This document shows, one piece after another, positions 7,242 through 14,898 of a stretch of DNA of 33,735 bases; position 1 is the first letter of the stretch, and each line of letters opens with the position of its first letter. Source of the DNA: Clostridia bacterium (lineage in GTDB: Bacteria > Bacillota > Clostridia > Oscillospirales > Butyricicoccaceae). A model generated the notes under the pieces. The model searched no databases. It had not been told where the DNA came from and was given only the letters and a program-made list of their open reading frames with translations. A program made the position numbers and the translations under genes. Location: positions 1 to 33,735 of the forward strand of contig JAFOPS010000001.1 in the NCBI GenBank assembly GCA_017394205.1, read 5' to 3'.

Positions 7242-7270
7242 ATTATGCCTTTTTTCGACATATCTGTCAA
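7242..7270 (-). promoter_or_regulatory. SigA promoter of abrB
   Basis: On the minus strand TTGACA (7265-7270), a 17-bp spacer and CATAAT (7242-7247) lie about 50 bases before the abrB start. The -35 is a perfect consensus. Confidence 0.85.
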
Positions 7271-7348
7271 TCTGAAAATTGCACAGCAATGGTGCGTTTT
7301 TTTCGGTAGAATCTGTCATTTTGATTGTTTGTTGGGGGTGTGTATCGG

Positions 7349-7927
7349 ATGATGTCCCGGGTCCTGGTCTTTCTTCTTGCGGCGGCGCTGGTCTTCGGTG
7401 CGGTCACCGGCCGCATGGGTCAGGTGTCGCAGGCCACCATCAGCGGCGCCCGGGAGGCTGTGCGCCTGCTGCTGTCCATCGGCGGCTCGCTATGCCTGTG
7501 GAGCGGCCTGATGGAGGTCATGGACCGCAGCGGCCTTTCCCGGACGGTCGCCCGGCTGCTCCGGCCGCTGATCCGGTTTTTGTTCCGGGAAGACGCAAAC
7601 GACGCCGAAGCCCGGGCCGCCCTGTCCCAGAATATGTCCGCCAATCTGCTGGGGCTCGGCTCCGCCGCCACGCCCGCCGGTCTGCGGGCAGCCGCCCGGC
7701 TGCACACGCTGGCCCGGCAGCAGGGGCGGGGCGATGATTCCGTCTTTCTGCTCATCGTTCTCAACACGGCCTCTCTTCAGCTCCTTCCCACCACGGTGGC
7801 CGCCGTGCGGGCCTCTTACGGCGCCCGGGCGCCTTACGACATTCTCCCCGCCGTCTGGCTGGCCAGCGCCGTGTCGGTGGCGGTGGGGGTGCTGGCCGCC
7901 CGCCTGATGAAGCGGTGGTGCCGATGA
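7349..7927 (+). CDS. spmA: spore maturation protein A
   Basis: This 192-residue, mostly hydrophobic protein belongs to the nucleoside-recognition (Gate) domain family. The segment QNMSANLLGLGSAATPAGLR is the hallmark of SpmA, and NTASLQLLPTTVAAVRASYG is the second conserved stretch. SpmA and SpmB act together in spore core dehydration and heat resistance in Bacillus; the molecular activity is not settled. GGGGG lies ten bases before the ATG at 7349; the next codon is also ATG and could be used. The stop overlaps spmB in ATGA. No clear vegetative promoter is seen, so a sporulation sigma factor is possible. Confidence 0.93.
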   Translation: MMSRVLVFLLAAALVFGAVTGRMGQVSQATISGAREAVRLLLSIGGSLCLWSGLMEVMDRSGLSRTVARLLRPLIRFLFREDANDAEARAALSQNMSANLLGLGSAATPAGLRAAARLHTLARQQGRGDDSVFLLIVLNTASLQLLPTTVAAVRASYGARAPYDILPAVWLASAVSVAVGVLAARLMKRWCR

Positions 7928-8436
7928 CCGATTATCTCGTCCCTGCGCTGATGACGGGCATTTTGCTCTACGGTCTTGCCCGCGGCGTGGATCTGTACGA
8001 CGCCATGGTCTGCGGCATCCGCGGCGGTCTTTCCACCTGCGCCCAGATCTTTCCCGCCATTCTGGTAATGCTGACGGCCGTTACCATGCTGCGGGCCAGC
8101 GGCGCGGTGGATCTGCTGGCACATTTTCTGGCGCCGCTGAGCGAGCCGCTGGGCATTCCGGGTCCGTGTCTTCCGCTGGCGCTTCTGCGCCCCTTTTCCG
8201 GCAGCGGCGCGCTTTCGGTGGGCTCCGCCGTCATCGCCGAAGCCGGCCCCGACAGCACGGCCGGCCGGGTGGCCGCCGTGATGCTGGGCAGCAGCGAGAC
8301 CAGCTTCTACACCATCGCCGTCTATTCCGCCTTTCTGGGGCTGAAAAACACCCGTTACGCGCTCCCTGCCGCCCTGTGCGCCGATCTGGCGGCCTTTCTC
8401 ATGTCGGGGCTCGCCGTCCGCCTGCTGATGGGATGA
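7924..8436 (+). CDS. spmB: spore maturation protein B
   Basis: This 170-residue membrane protein is the partner of SpmA. It has PFSGSGALSVGSAVI and LGSSETSFYTIAVYSAFLG, the conserved Gate-domain segments of SpmB, between several hydrophobic helices. The ATG at 7924 overlaps the spmA stop (ATGA, 7924-7927), which favours it over the GTG three codons upstream. A terminator follows, so spmAB is a two-gene unit. Confidence 0.94.
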   Translation: MTDYLVPALMTGILLYGLARGVDLYDAMVCGIRGGLSTCAQIFPAILVMLTAVTMLRASGAVDLLAHFLAPLSEPLGIPGPCLPLALLRPFSGSGALSVGSAVIAEAGPDSTAGRVAAVMLGSSETSFYTIAVYSAFLGLKNTRYALPAALCADLAAFLMSGLAVRLLMG

Positions 8437-8464
8437 GTCAGCTCCCCGCAGGCGCGCTTTTCAA

Positions 8465-8498
8465 AAAAAGCGGCTGGTTCGATCCTCAGCCGCTTTTT
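8465..8498. terminator. bidirectional terminator after spmB
   Basis: AAAAAGCGGCTG (8465-8476) pairs with CAGCCGCTTTTT (8487-8498) over a ten-base loop, giving a T run on either strand. It lies between convergent spmB and the 8556 acetyltransferase gene. Confidence 0.88.
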
Positions 8499-8555
8499 GT
8501 TTGCGTTGCCGTTTTCCGGTCATCGGTCATTCCCCGTTTCATCCGTGCGCCGCAG

Positions 8556-9038
8556 TCATCTCGTCAGCAGCATCCTCACCACAGGCTCGTGGACCTGGGT
8601 GTTTCCCCGATGCCCGTCAAAGCGAAATCCCTGCCGCTTGTAAAATGCGATCGCCCGCTCGTTTTTCTGAAAGACCCACAGCGCGATCCGGGGATAATTC
8701 CGCAGCCGATCAAGCGCTTCCGACAGCAATCGGTATCCGATCCCCTGCCCGTAATAATCTGCCAAAACGTATAACGCAGTCACTTCTCCCGTGTTTTCCA
8801 GATCCTCGTCGCGGCAGGCTCCGTACATGACGAACCCCACGACGCGGTCTCCGTCCTTTGCGATAATGGTGTTTTCCTTCGCCTGGCGGGCTGTTTCTTC
8901 GCACCGTTCCACCGTCCGCTCATCGAGATATTTCTGTTCGACGATTCCCGAATAAGCCTCCTGCCACGATTTCCAGTGAACGTACGCTTTGCCCCGGAGT
9001 TCCGAATCGGTCTCCGGCTTTTTGAACGCAAGCTCCAT
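8556..9038 (-). CDS. GNAT family N-acetyltransferase
   Basis: This 160-residue protein has a textbook GNAT core: GDRVVGFVMYG, then GEVTALYVLADYYGQGIGYR with the acetyl-CoA loop Q/G-x-G-I-G, then LWVFQKNERAIAFYKRQGF, the late N-x-x-A-x-x-F-Y-x-x-x-G-F motif. It most resembles the small acetyltransferases of YitI/YesJ type; the substrate is unknown. The ATG at 9038 is chosen from GGGGGG six bases upstream and a promoter just before it. It is a single-gene unit. Confidence 0.92.
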   Translation of the reverse strand: MELAFKKPETDSELRGKAYVHWKSWQEAYSGIVEQKYLDERTVERCEETARQAKENTIIAKDGDRVVGFVMYGACRDEDLENTGEVTALYVLADYYGQGIGYRLLSEALDRLRNYPRIALWVFQKNERAIAFYKRQGFRFDGHRGNTQVHEPVVRMLLTR

Positions 9039-9075
9039 ACAGATCCCCCCATCATTTGGATTTTTCTTGATTTTG

Positions 9076-9104
9076 ATTATATCAAGGCTCCTTCCGATTT
9101 GCAA
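9076..9104 (-). promoter_or_regulatory. SigA promoter of the 8556-9038 acetyltransferase
   Basis: On the minus strand TTGCAA (9099-9104), a 17-bp spacer and a perfect TATAAT (9076-9081) lie about 38 bases before the start codon. Confidence 0.82.
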
Positions 9105-9141
9105 ATCGTCCGACGGCGGCTCCGCGTCCGAAACCGGCGAA

Positions 9142-9172
9142 ACAAAAACGCCTCCCTTCGGCAAGGGAGGCG
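9142..9172 (-). terminator. intrinsic terminator of the tspO operon
   Basis: A 10-bp stem (9149-9158 with 9163-9172) with a four-base loop is followed on the minus strand by TTTTTGTTT, shortly after the tspO stop. Confidence 0.9.
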
Positions 9173-9201
9173 CAGGTCGCTCGCAGGAGCAGACGCACTT
9201 T

Positions 9202-9660
9202 TCAGTTCAGGATCGCCGTCATCACGTTGAGATATCCGGCAAAAACCACCCACAGGGCATAGGGGATCTGCAAATTCCCCGCCGGGCGGTCGCTCTCCCG
9301 AAACCGGCCGATCATCCGCAGGATCGCCGCTTCCAGCACCGCCAAAACGGCAAAGGCCGCCCAATACAGTCCGAACCGGAAAAAGATCGGCGTCCAGATC
9401 ACGTTGAGCGCAAGCTGGATCCAATAGATATCCGGAACGCGCCCGTCTTTTCGCCACACCCGCCAGGCCGACACGCCCATCAGGGTGTAAAGCACCGTCC
9501 AGGCGATGGGAAACACCGCGGCCGGCGGCGCCAGCGGCGGCTGATTGAGCCGGCTGTAATGCTCCATGGCGTCCCGTCCCGTAAGAAGATAGGAAAGCCC
9601 GCCCGCAGCCAGCGCGGCGGCCACGCTGAGGGCCAGCCGCCCGTATTTCTTTTCCTTCAA
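9202..9660 (-). CDS. tspO: TspO/MBR (peripheral benzodiazepine receptor-like) membrane protein
   Basis: This 152-residue protein with five hydrophobic helices carries the TspO signature NQPPLAPPAAVFPIAWTVLY, followed by W-R-x-W, and IQLALNVIWTPIFF in helix 3. The family binds porphyrins and other hydrophobic ligands and is linked to tetrapyrrole and stress handling. The only in-frame start near the first helix is TTG at 9660. The AAAGGGG that would serve as ribosome site lies inside a strong hairpin (9671-9702). It is the last gene after trmK, rqcH, the hydrolase and DUF402. Confidence 0.92.
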   Translation of the reverse strand: MKEKKYGRLALSVAAALAAGGLSYLLTGRDAMEHYSRLNQPPLAPPAAVFPIAWTVLYTLMGVSAWRVWRKDGRVPDIYWIQLALNVIWTPIFFRFGLYWAAFAVLAVLEAAILRMIGRFRESDRPAGNLQIPYALWVVFAGYLNVMTAILN

Positions 9661-9670
9661 GCAAAATCAA

Positions 9671-9702
9671 CCCCTTTCCCTCTATCTTGTGAGGAAAAGG
9701 GG
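9671..9702 (-). promoter_or_regulatory. hairpin covering the tspO ribosome-binding site
   Basis: A 12-bp stem with one mismatch (9671-9682 with 9691-9702, eight-base loop) has the minus-strand sequence AAAGGGG as its 3' arm, ten bases before the TTG start of tspO. No poly-T run follows, so it looks less like a terminator than like a translation-limiting structure, though weak termination cannot be excluded. Confidence 0.6.
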
Positions 9703-9732
9703 CCGTTTATTCCGTTTTTTCGCAAATGCGGC

Positions 9733-10269
9733 TTACAGCTCGCGGCAAAGCGCGTCCTTCCGCTCCCGGCAAAAGGCCACCGCTTCCCGCCAATGCTCCC
9801 TGAGCCACAGCTCCAGCGCCGCGCAATGGGCAGCCGCGCCGTCATGCTCCGTTTGGGTGATCTCGCCCTCCGCCAGCGCCTGCTCCAGCTCGTCCCGGTC
9901 CAAGACCCGGATGCGGCCGTCGGGCGCCACGGTGATATCCAGATACAGATCCCGGAAGCATGGGTTTTCCGGATCGGTAAAATCGTTGCCGGCGGTGACG
10001 TCAAAATACAGCTCGATGAGCGCTCCCGTGTCGTCAAAGGCCGCCGACAGCCAGACATGCCGCTCCCGCAGGGCAAGCTGATACCAGGTGTAGCCCACGT
10101 CCGAGATGGTCATCTCTCCGCCCTCCACCGGCACCCGCACGGGGCGGCGGATGGTTTCGATGCGGTGGACGGCTTCCCGCCCCGCGCCCCAGGGCGTCAC
10201 GATCTCCGCCCCGAAAAAGCGGGTGTCCCGGTCTGTCTTATAGTTGTACTTCAGGTCCTTGATCTTCAT
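9733..10269 (-). CDS. DUF402 domain protein (possible nucleoside di/triphosphate phosphatase)
   Basis: This 178-residue protein fits the DUF402/FomD-like fold. The Asp-rich core DLYLDITVAPDGRIRVLD, followed by D-E-L-E-Q-A-L-A-E-G-E-I-T, is the conserved metal-binding region; YFDVTAGNDFTDPENPCF precedes it. Characterised relatives hydrolyse nucleoside di- and triphosphates or nucleotidyl phosphonates, so a phosphatase role is likely but unproven. The ATG at 10269 lies 32 bases inside the end of the hydrolase gene, so the two are probably co-translated. Confidence 0.85.
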   Translation of the reverse strand: MKIKDLKYNYKTDRDTRFFGAEIVTPWGAGREAVHRIETIRRPVRVPVEGGEMTISDVGYTWYQLALRERHVWLSAAFDDTGALIELYFDVTAGNDFTDPENPCFRDLYLDITVAPDGRIRVLDRDELEQALAEGEITQTEHDGAAAHCAALELWLREHWREAVAFCRERKDALCREL

Positions 10270-11113
10270 TCTCGTCCTCCTGCGGGGCGGTATAATGCTC
10301 CAGCGCGTATTCAAAATGCCGGAAAAAGCGCTCCTTCGCTTCCCGGCTCTCGGGGAGCCACGGCCGCAAAAGGTCAAAGGCATGATACATCCCCGGATAA
10401 ATGTCCAGATCGGCTTCGACGCCGGCGCTGCGCAGCCGATCGATGAATACCAGCGTCTCGGCGTAAAAAGGCTCCGCCGTTCCTACGAAGGTATAGGCGG
10501 GCGGAAGCCCGCGATAATCGGTCTGCCGGGCCGCCGCAGCATAGGGCGAGACCTCTTTTTTGGCGTTTTCCCGCAGATACATCCGCCAGCCCCGGTGGTT
10601 GCGGCGGGTGTCCCACACCTTCCCGTGATTGTTGCGGGAGGTTTCGGTGTCGAAATTGTCGATCATGGGATAGAGCGGCATCTGAAACGCGATCTTCACC
10701 TCGCCCCGGTCCCGCGCCAGCATGCACAGCGAAGCCGTCAGCCCGCCGCCGGCGCTCTCGCCGCCCACCATGATCCGGTCGGGGTCGGCCCCCAGCGCGG
10801 CGGCGTTGTCCTTCAGATACAAAAGCGCCGCGTAGCAATCCTCAATGGCCGCCGGATAGGGTGCGCGAAACGACAGCCGGTATCCCGGCGACACCACCAC
10901 GGCGCCGTAGCGCCGCGCCAGATCCATCCCCCGGGAAAGGAGCGCCATCTCCTTCATCCCGGTCATATATCCGCCGCCGTGGATCCACAAGACGGCGGGC
11001 GTTTTTTCCCGCCGCTCCCTGGGCAAAAGCAGCAGCAGAGGGATCTTCCGCCCGTTGGCTTCGATGCTCCGCCGCTCGACGCGCACGGGCAGGCCGCTGA
11101 CGTGTACCTTCAC
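10238..11113 (-). CDS. alpha/beta hydrolase, hormone-sensitive lipase-like esterase
   Basis: This 291-residue protein has the HSL-family oxyanion motif HGGGY, the nucleophile elbow GGESAGGG, and a C-terminal GMYHAFD with the catalytic histidine. At the acid position, where family members usually have D-P-L-x-D, it reads TAEPFYAE, so the acid may be glutamate. It has no signal peptide and would be a cytoplasmic carboxylesterase of unknown substrate. It overlaps rqcH by ATGA (11110-11113) and DUF402 by 32 bases. Confidence 0.9.
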   Translation of the reverse strand: MKVHVSGLPVRVERRSIEANGRKIPLLLLLPRERREKTPAVLWIHGGGYMTGMKEMALLSRGMDLARRYGAVVVSPGYRLSFRAPYPAAIEDCYAALLYLKDNAAALGADPDRIMVGGESAGGGLTASLCMLARDRGEVKIAFQMPLYPMIDNFDTETSRNNHGKVWDTRRNHRGWRMYLRENAKKEVSPYAAAARQTDYRGLPPAYTFVGTAEPFYAETLVFIDRLRSAGVEADLDIYPGMYHAFDLLRPWLPESREAKERFFRHFEYALEHYTAPQEDENEDQGPEVQL

Positions 11114-12801
11114 GATTCCGTTCCCTCCTCCCCCGACGGCAGAGCAGGCTCCACCAGCGCCGTCTGATATTCGAAATAATTCACCATGCCGGGCTTGGCC
11201 CCCTGGGGCTTTTTTACCCGGCGGACGGCGGTATAGTCCACCGCCGCACGAGGCTGCTTTCCCGCGTCGGAATAATAGGCCGCGATGGCCGCCGCCTGCC
11301 GCAGGGCCTCATCCGTGGGTTCTCTTCCCTCGGTAAAGAGGACCGCGTGGCTCCCCGCCACGTTTCGGGCGTGGAACCAGATGTCGTTTTTTCCCGCCCG
11401 CCGATGGGTCAGCTCGTCGTTTTCCCGGTTGCTGCGCCCGCAAAGGACGGTGAACCCGCCTTTTACGGTAAAGGCCCGGGGATGATAGGCCGCGGGCTTG
11501 GTCTTGCGCCTGCCCTTTTCGCTTTGGCGCAGATAGCCCGCCTGCACCAGCTCCTCCCGGATCTCCCGGAGCTGTGGGGCGTCCTCGGCCGCCGCCAGCG
11601 TATACAGCACGTTGTCCACATAGGCCAGCTCTTCTTCTCCCAGCGCGATCTGCCGGGTAAGCGCCTCCTCCGCCCGCTTGAGCCGGGTGTATTTGGCAAA
11701 CAGCCGCTGGGCGTTTTCCTGCGGGGAAAGCTCGGGGTCCAGCTCCACGTTCACCGTCTTCAGCTCCGGGTCGAAATAGTCCACCAGCCGGACGGTCTTC
11801 TGCCCCGGCGCGATGGCGTAAAGATTTGCGGTGATGAGGTCGGCGGTGCGCTTGAGCTTCTCCCGCCCCTCGGCGGTGCGAAGCTCCTCCCGCTGTCCCG
11901 CCAGCTTGCGCCGCAGGCGGTTGCGCACGGTGGTCATGGTCCTGACCATGGAGCCGCTCAGCGCCCGCAGATCCTCGGCACGGGTCTGTTCCCGGTAATG
12001 TTCGTCCAGCAGCGCCGAAAAATCGGGCCGGGGCTCGCAGGAATAGCCCTCCTGCGTGATCTCCACGGCGGCCGCATCCCGCCCGCCGCCGGGCTTGTGC
12101 AGCAGATAGGGCCTGGGCTCGCTCTCCCGCAGGGCGATGAGGGCCCGGGCCGTGCCCTCGGGCGTGCCGCCCCGCCATATCGCTTCTCTTGCCAGCAGGG
12201 GCGACACTCCCGCCAGCTCCCCGCACAGGTCTCCCGCGTCCCCCGCCGCGCGGCGGCAGACCGCCGTCAGCGCCTCCTCCGAAGCGTCCCACAGCGAGAT
12301 CCGGTCCTGCCGGGAGGGCAGACGGTAGAGCAGGCCGGGCTGGACCGCCCGGTCGCCGTTTTCCGGATCCACCCCGTGAGTGCAGGCAAGGATCACGCCC
12401 TCGCCGTTCACCAGGATCAGGTTGGTCATGCGTCCCATCATCTCGCAGATCAGGCGCTTTTCCCCCACCTCGCCCAGCTCGTCCAGCGCGGTCAGCGTCA
12501 CCTCCAGGATCCGCTCGTGCGCGGGCTGGCGCACGCCGGTGATCCGCCCGCCGCCCAGCTGCTTGCGCAGCAGCATACAAAGCATGGGCGGCGTTTCGGG
12601 GTTGTCGTATTTTTCCGCCGTCAGATGGACGCGGGCGGCGTTGCCCGCCGCCATAAGCAGACGGACGTTGCCCTCGGCGGCCCGCAGATGGAGCACGATC
12701 CGATCCCTCCGCGGCATGGTGATCCGGTCGATCCGCGCCCCGCTGAGGCGGCGGTCCAGCTCCTTTGCCAGTCCCACGATCACAAAGCTGTCAAGTGCCA
12801 T
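11110..12801 (-). CDS. rqcH: Rqc2 homologue RqcH (NFACT protein, ribosome-associated quality control)
   Basis: This 563-residue protein has the NFACT layout: NFACT-N at about 1-200 with EMMGRMTNLILVNGEGVI, a helix-hairpin-helix and coiled-coil middle (about 260-420), and NFACT-R at the end with GKNDIWFHARNVAGSHAVL. RqcH binds obstructed 50S-peptidyl-tRNA complexes and recruits tRNA-Ala to add alanine tails that mark nascent chains for degradation. The functional Asp-Arg pair known in B. subtilis (97-98) appears as Glu96-Arg97 (A-H-E-R-I), a conservative change. It was formerly annotated as a fibronectin-binding protein. It overlaps trmK by 11 bases and the hydrolase by ATGA. Confidence 0.94.
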   Translation of the reverse strand: MALDSFVIVGLAKELDRRLSGARIDRITMPRRDRIVLHLRAAEGNVRLLMAAGNAARVHLTAEKYDNPETPPMLCMLLRKQLGGGRITGVRQPAHERILEVTLTALDELGEVGEKRLICEMMGRMTNLILVNGEGVILACTHGVDPENGDRAVQPGLLYRLPSRQDRISLWDASEEALTAVCRRAAGDAGDLCGELAGVSPLLAREAIWRGGTPEGTARALIALRESEPRPYLLHKPGGGRDAAAVEITQEGYSCEPRPDFSALLDEHYREQTRAEDLRALSGSMVRTMTTVRNRLRRKLAGQREELRTAEGREKLKRTADLITANLYAIAPGQKTVRLVDYFDPELKTVNVELDPELSPQENAQRLFAKYTRLKRAEEALTRQIALGEEELAYVDNVLYTLAAAEDAPQLREIREELVQAGYLRQSEKGRRKTKPAAYHPRAFTVKGGFTVLCGRSNRENDELTHRRAGKNDIWFHARNVAGSHAVLFTEGREPTDEALRQAAAIAAYYSDAGKQPRAAVDYTAVRRVKKPQGAKPGMVNYFEYQTALVEPALPSGEEGTES

Positions 12802-13453
12802 GCAGTTCCTCCAATCGCCGCAGGATCGCTTCTTCCTCTCCGGCGTCCAATCCGGCGCGGCGTCTGCCCGCCGCCGCCCTGCGGTATTTCTCCTCCAGCT
12901 GCCTCCGATACAGAGGGAACAGCGGGTCGTTTATCAAATAAGAAGTGAAAACATAGCGGTTTTCCGCGCCCTCCGGCACGCCGCCGCCCCTTGCCAGCAA
13001 AACGGTATAGAGCCTGCGCCCCTCCTGTGCCAGGGCCTCGTCCTCCACGGTATAGCCGTGCTCGGCCAGCCAGCGGCGCAGCCGGTCGCCGCAGGTCATG
13101 GGCTGAAGCACCAGCCGGTGGGCGCCGTCCTTCGTCCAGGGCGCCGCCTCCAAAATGGCGGCGATGGTCTCGCCGCCCATGCCGCAGATCACCACGGTGT
13201 CGGCGTCCTCCGGCGAAAACGCCTCCAGCCCGGGGCACAAAACGGCGTCGATCTTCTCCGCAAGCCCCGCCCGGGCAATGTTTTCCCGCGCCGAGCGGAG
13301 CGGCCCCGGCCGGAGATCGGAGGCATAGGCATGCTCCGCCCCCTGTCTGATCAGTGCCAGACAGAGATGTCCGTGGTCGCAGCCCACGTCGATGATCCTG
13401 CGGCTGTTTTCGCAAAAGCGCGCCGCCAGCGCCAATCTGGGTGTCAGCTCCAT
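12791..13453 (-). CDS. trmK: tRNA (adenine-22-N1)-methyltransferase TrmK
   Basis: This 220-residue protein belongs to the TrmK/YqfN family. SAM-binding motif I is RIIDVGCDHGHLCLALI, motif II-like ASDLRPGPLRSARENI follows, and VVICGMGGETIAAILE is the family's conserved catalytic-core segment. LQPMTCGDRLRRWLAEHGY precedes a C-terminal coiled-coil that recognises tRNA. It makes m1A22 in tRNA. The ATG at 13453 has AAGGGA five bases upstream. It is first in an operon with rqcH, both acting on translation. Confidence 0.94.
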   Translation of the reverse strand: MELTPRLALAARFCENSRRIIDVGCDHGHLCLALIRQGAEHAYASDLRPGPLRSARENIARAGLAEKIDAVLCPGLEAFSPEDADTVVICGMGGETIAAILEAAPWTKDGAHRLVLQPMTCGDRLRRWLAEHGYTVEDEALAQEGRRLYTVLLARGGGVPEGAENRYVFTSYLINDPLFPLYRRQLEEKYRRAAAGRRRAGLDAGEEEAILRRLEELHGT

Positions 13454-13477
13454 ATCGTTCCCTTCTCCGGATACAAA

Positions 13478-13505
13478 CAAACCAAGGGTTCAGCCCCTTG
13501 GTTTG
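13478..13505 (-). terminator. terminator between DUF1858 gene and trmK
   Basis: A perfect 11-bp stem (13478-13488 with 13495-13505) with a six-base loop is followed on the minus strand by TTTGTTTGT. The T tract is interrupted and trmK follows within 30 bases, so read-through into trmK is possible. Confidence 0.65.
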
Positions 13506-13525
13506 TCGTCTTCTGTTCGGTTGCC

Positions 13526-13732
13526 TTACGCCTGCTTCGAGGCCAGGAACGCGTTGATCTTGGCCACCAGGGCGTCGGCGTCGGTGCCGTGTGCGGCGCA
13601 GGCGTCGGCGATGGATTCGCCTCTGGACGCGGGGCAGCCCAGGCAGTGCATCCCGATCTCAAAGAAAAACTCCGCCGTCTCGATGTCGGCGTTGAGCACG
13701 TCCATGATCAGGGTGTCTTTGGTTACAGTCAT
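13526..13732 (-). CDS. DUF1858 domain protein (redox-disulfide type)
   Basis: This 68-residue protein is a stand-alone DUF1858 domain: it begins MTVTKDTLIMDVLNADIETA and has the pattern G-M-H-C-L-G-C-P-A-S, with the conserved CxxC of the family often found beside hybrid-cluster and ScdA-type iron proteins. A redox or metal-delivery role is inferred from the motif only. GGAGG precedes the ATG by seven bases. It has its own promoter. Confidence 0.9.
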   Translation of the reverse strand: MTVTKDTLIMDVLNADIETAEFFFEIGMHCLGCPASRGESIADACAAHGTDADALVAKINAFLASKQA

Positions 13733-13767
13733 GGCGACTTCCTCCTTAGGTTCCGTTTTACAGCACT

Positions 13768-13796
13768 ATTATACAACGGCTTTTGTCCGTTTGCAA
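13768..13796 (-). promoter_or_regulatory. SigA promoter of the DUF1858 gene
   Basis: On the minus strand TTGCAA (13791-13796), a 17-bp spacer and a perfect TATAAT (13768-13773) lie about 36 bases before the ATG. Confidence 0.85.
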
Positions 13797-13837
13797 CCGT
13801 TATCTTTCCCAAAACCGCCGCCGGCGATCCGGGCGAA

Positions 13838-13865
13838 AAAAAGCGCCGCAAAAGCGGCGCTTTTT
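13838..13865. terminator. bidirectional terminator after the zinc-ribbon gene
   Basis: AAGCGCCGC (13841-13849) pairs with GCGGCGCTT (13854-13862) over AAAA, with A/T runs on both outer sides. It ends the sigma factor/zinc-ribbon unit on the minus strand. Confidence 0.88.
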
Positions 13866-13884
13866 CACGATGCTTTTATCGGGC

Positions 13885-14166
13885 TCAGGCCTGCTGCTCG
13901 CGCATCTTGGCGAAGCACTCGGAGCAGTAAACCGGACGATCGGTCTTGGGCTCGAAGGGAACCTTGGCCTCTTTGCCGCAAGCGGCGCAGACAGCGGTGA
14001 AATACTCTCTGGGGCCGCGGGCAGCCTGCTTTCTGGCATCGCGGCAGGCCTTGCAGCGCTGGGGCTCGTTCTGGAAGCCGCGCTCTGCGTAGAATTCCTG
14101 CTCACCGGCGGTGAAAACGAATTCTTTGCCGCACTCTTTGCACACTAAAGTCTTGTCTTCGTACAT
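13885..14166 (-). CDS. zinc-ribbon protein with four CxxC pairs
   Basis: This 93-residue protein begins MYEDKTLVCKECGKEFVF. It has CxxC pairs at residues 9/12, 38/41, 60/63 and 81/84, the first two and last two most likely forming one zinc site each. F-T-A-G-E-Q-E-F-Y-A-E-R-G-F is the known first-domain linker of clostridial zinc-ribbon proteins. The role is unknown; nucleic-acid or protein binding is inferred. GAGAGG precedes the ATG. It follows the sigma factor gene after 52 bases in the same orientation; a TATACT there without a good -35 may give extra transcription. Confidence 0.9.
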   Translation of the reverse strand: MYEDKTLVCKECGKEFVFTAGEQEFYAERGFQNEPQRCKACRDARKQAARGPREYFTAVCAACGKEAKVPFEPKTDRPVYCSECFAKMREQQA

Positions 14167-14218
14167 GGTTTTTACCTCTCTTTTCCGCGTTGCGGTGATA
14201 GTATATTGCGAACAGGTC

Positions 14219-14770
14219 TTACCTGCTGTCGCCTTGGGAAAGATATCGTGCCAGCTTCCGCCGGATCCGCAGGATGGCGTTTCCCACGGATTTTTCCGCA
14301 CAGCCGAGCTGCACCGCGATCTCGCGGACGGAACAGCCCTCCAGATAAGGGCTGAGCACCGAGGCCTCAAAAGCAGACAGCAGACCTTGCAGGGCAGTCT
14401 TGATCTCTTTTTCGGTTTCGTTTGCCAGGCATTGCGTTTCGGGGTCGGGCGTTTCGACGCCGGTAAAGCCCAGCTTGCACAGCGCCTCCTCCTCTTTTTG
14501 GGAAAGGCGGGCCGAGGCGCGCACCGCGTCGTAAAGCTGACGGCGGATGCACAGCGAGGCATAGGCTTCAAAGTGGTCGTTTTTCGCGGGGTCGTAGCTA
14601 CGGATGGCTTTGAGCAGGCCGATCATCCCCTCCTGATACAGGTCGTCCTGATCGCCGCCGTGCAGGAAAAACTGACGGACCAGGCGGGAAACCAGGCGGG
14701 AATACTCGGCGGCGGACCGCTCTTCTTCAAAGGCGGGGAGCAAAGGCTCCGCCGGCAAAGATGTTGTCAC
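14219..14770 (-). CDS. sigma-70 family RNA polymerase sigma factor, SigH-like
   Basis: This 183-residue protein has sigma region 2, GGDQDDLYQEGMIGLLKAIR then FEAYASLCIRRQLYDAVRAS, in which the YQEGMIGL...RSYDP pattern is that of SigH (Spo0H). The C-terminal helix-turn-helix is CSVREIAVQLGCAEKSVGNA (region 4). SigH drives early-sporulation genes in Bacillus and Clostridia, which fits spmAB in the window; a divergent SigH-type factor with another regulon is possible. The GTG at 14770 is preferred because AAAGGAGG lies directly before it, inside the longer frame that would start at 14800. It has a strong promoter of its own. Confidence 0.85.
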   Translation of the reverse strand: MTTSLPAEPLLPAFEEERSAAEYSRLVSRLVRQFFLHGGDQDDLYQEGMIGLLKAIRSYDPAKNDHFEAYASLCIRRQLYDAVRASARLSQKEEEALCKLGFTGVETPDPETQCLANETEKEIKTALQGLLSAFEASVLSPYLEGCSVREIAVQLGCAEKSVGNAILRIRRKLARYLSQGDSR

Positions 14771-14817
14771 GGCCCCTCCTTTCGGGCATACTGCCACCAT
14801 CCGATACTGTTAAGGGA

Positions 14818-14847
14818 AGTATATCCCTTCGATGCGGGATTTGTCAA
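14818..14847 (-). promoter_or_regulatory. SigA promoter of the sigma factor gene
   Basis: On the minus strand TTGACA (14842-14847), an 18-bp spacer and TATACT (14818-14823) lie about 48 bases before the GTG start. Confidence 0.85.
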
Positions 14848-14898
14848 GCAAAATGCGTATTTTTGTAAATTTCGTCAGATTTTTCCGTTGTTTTTCAG

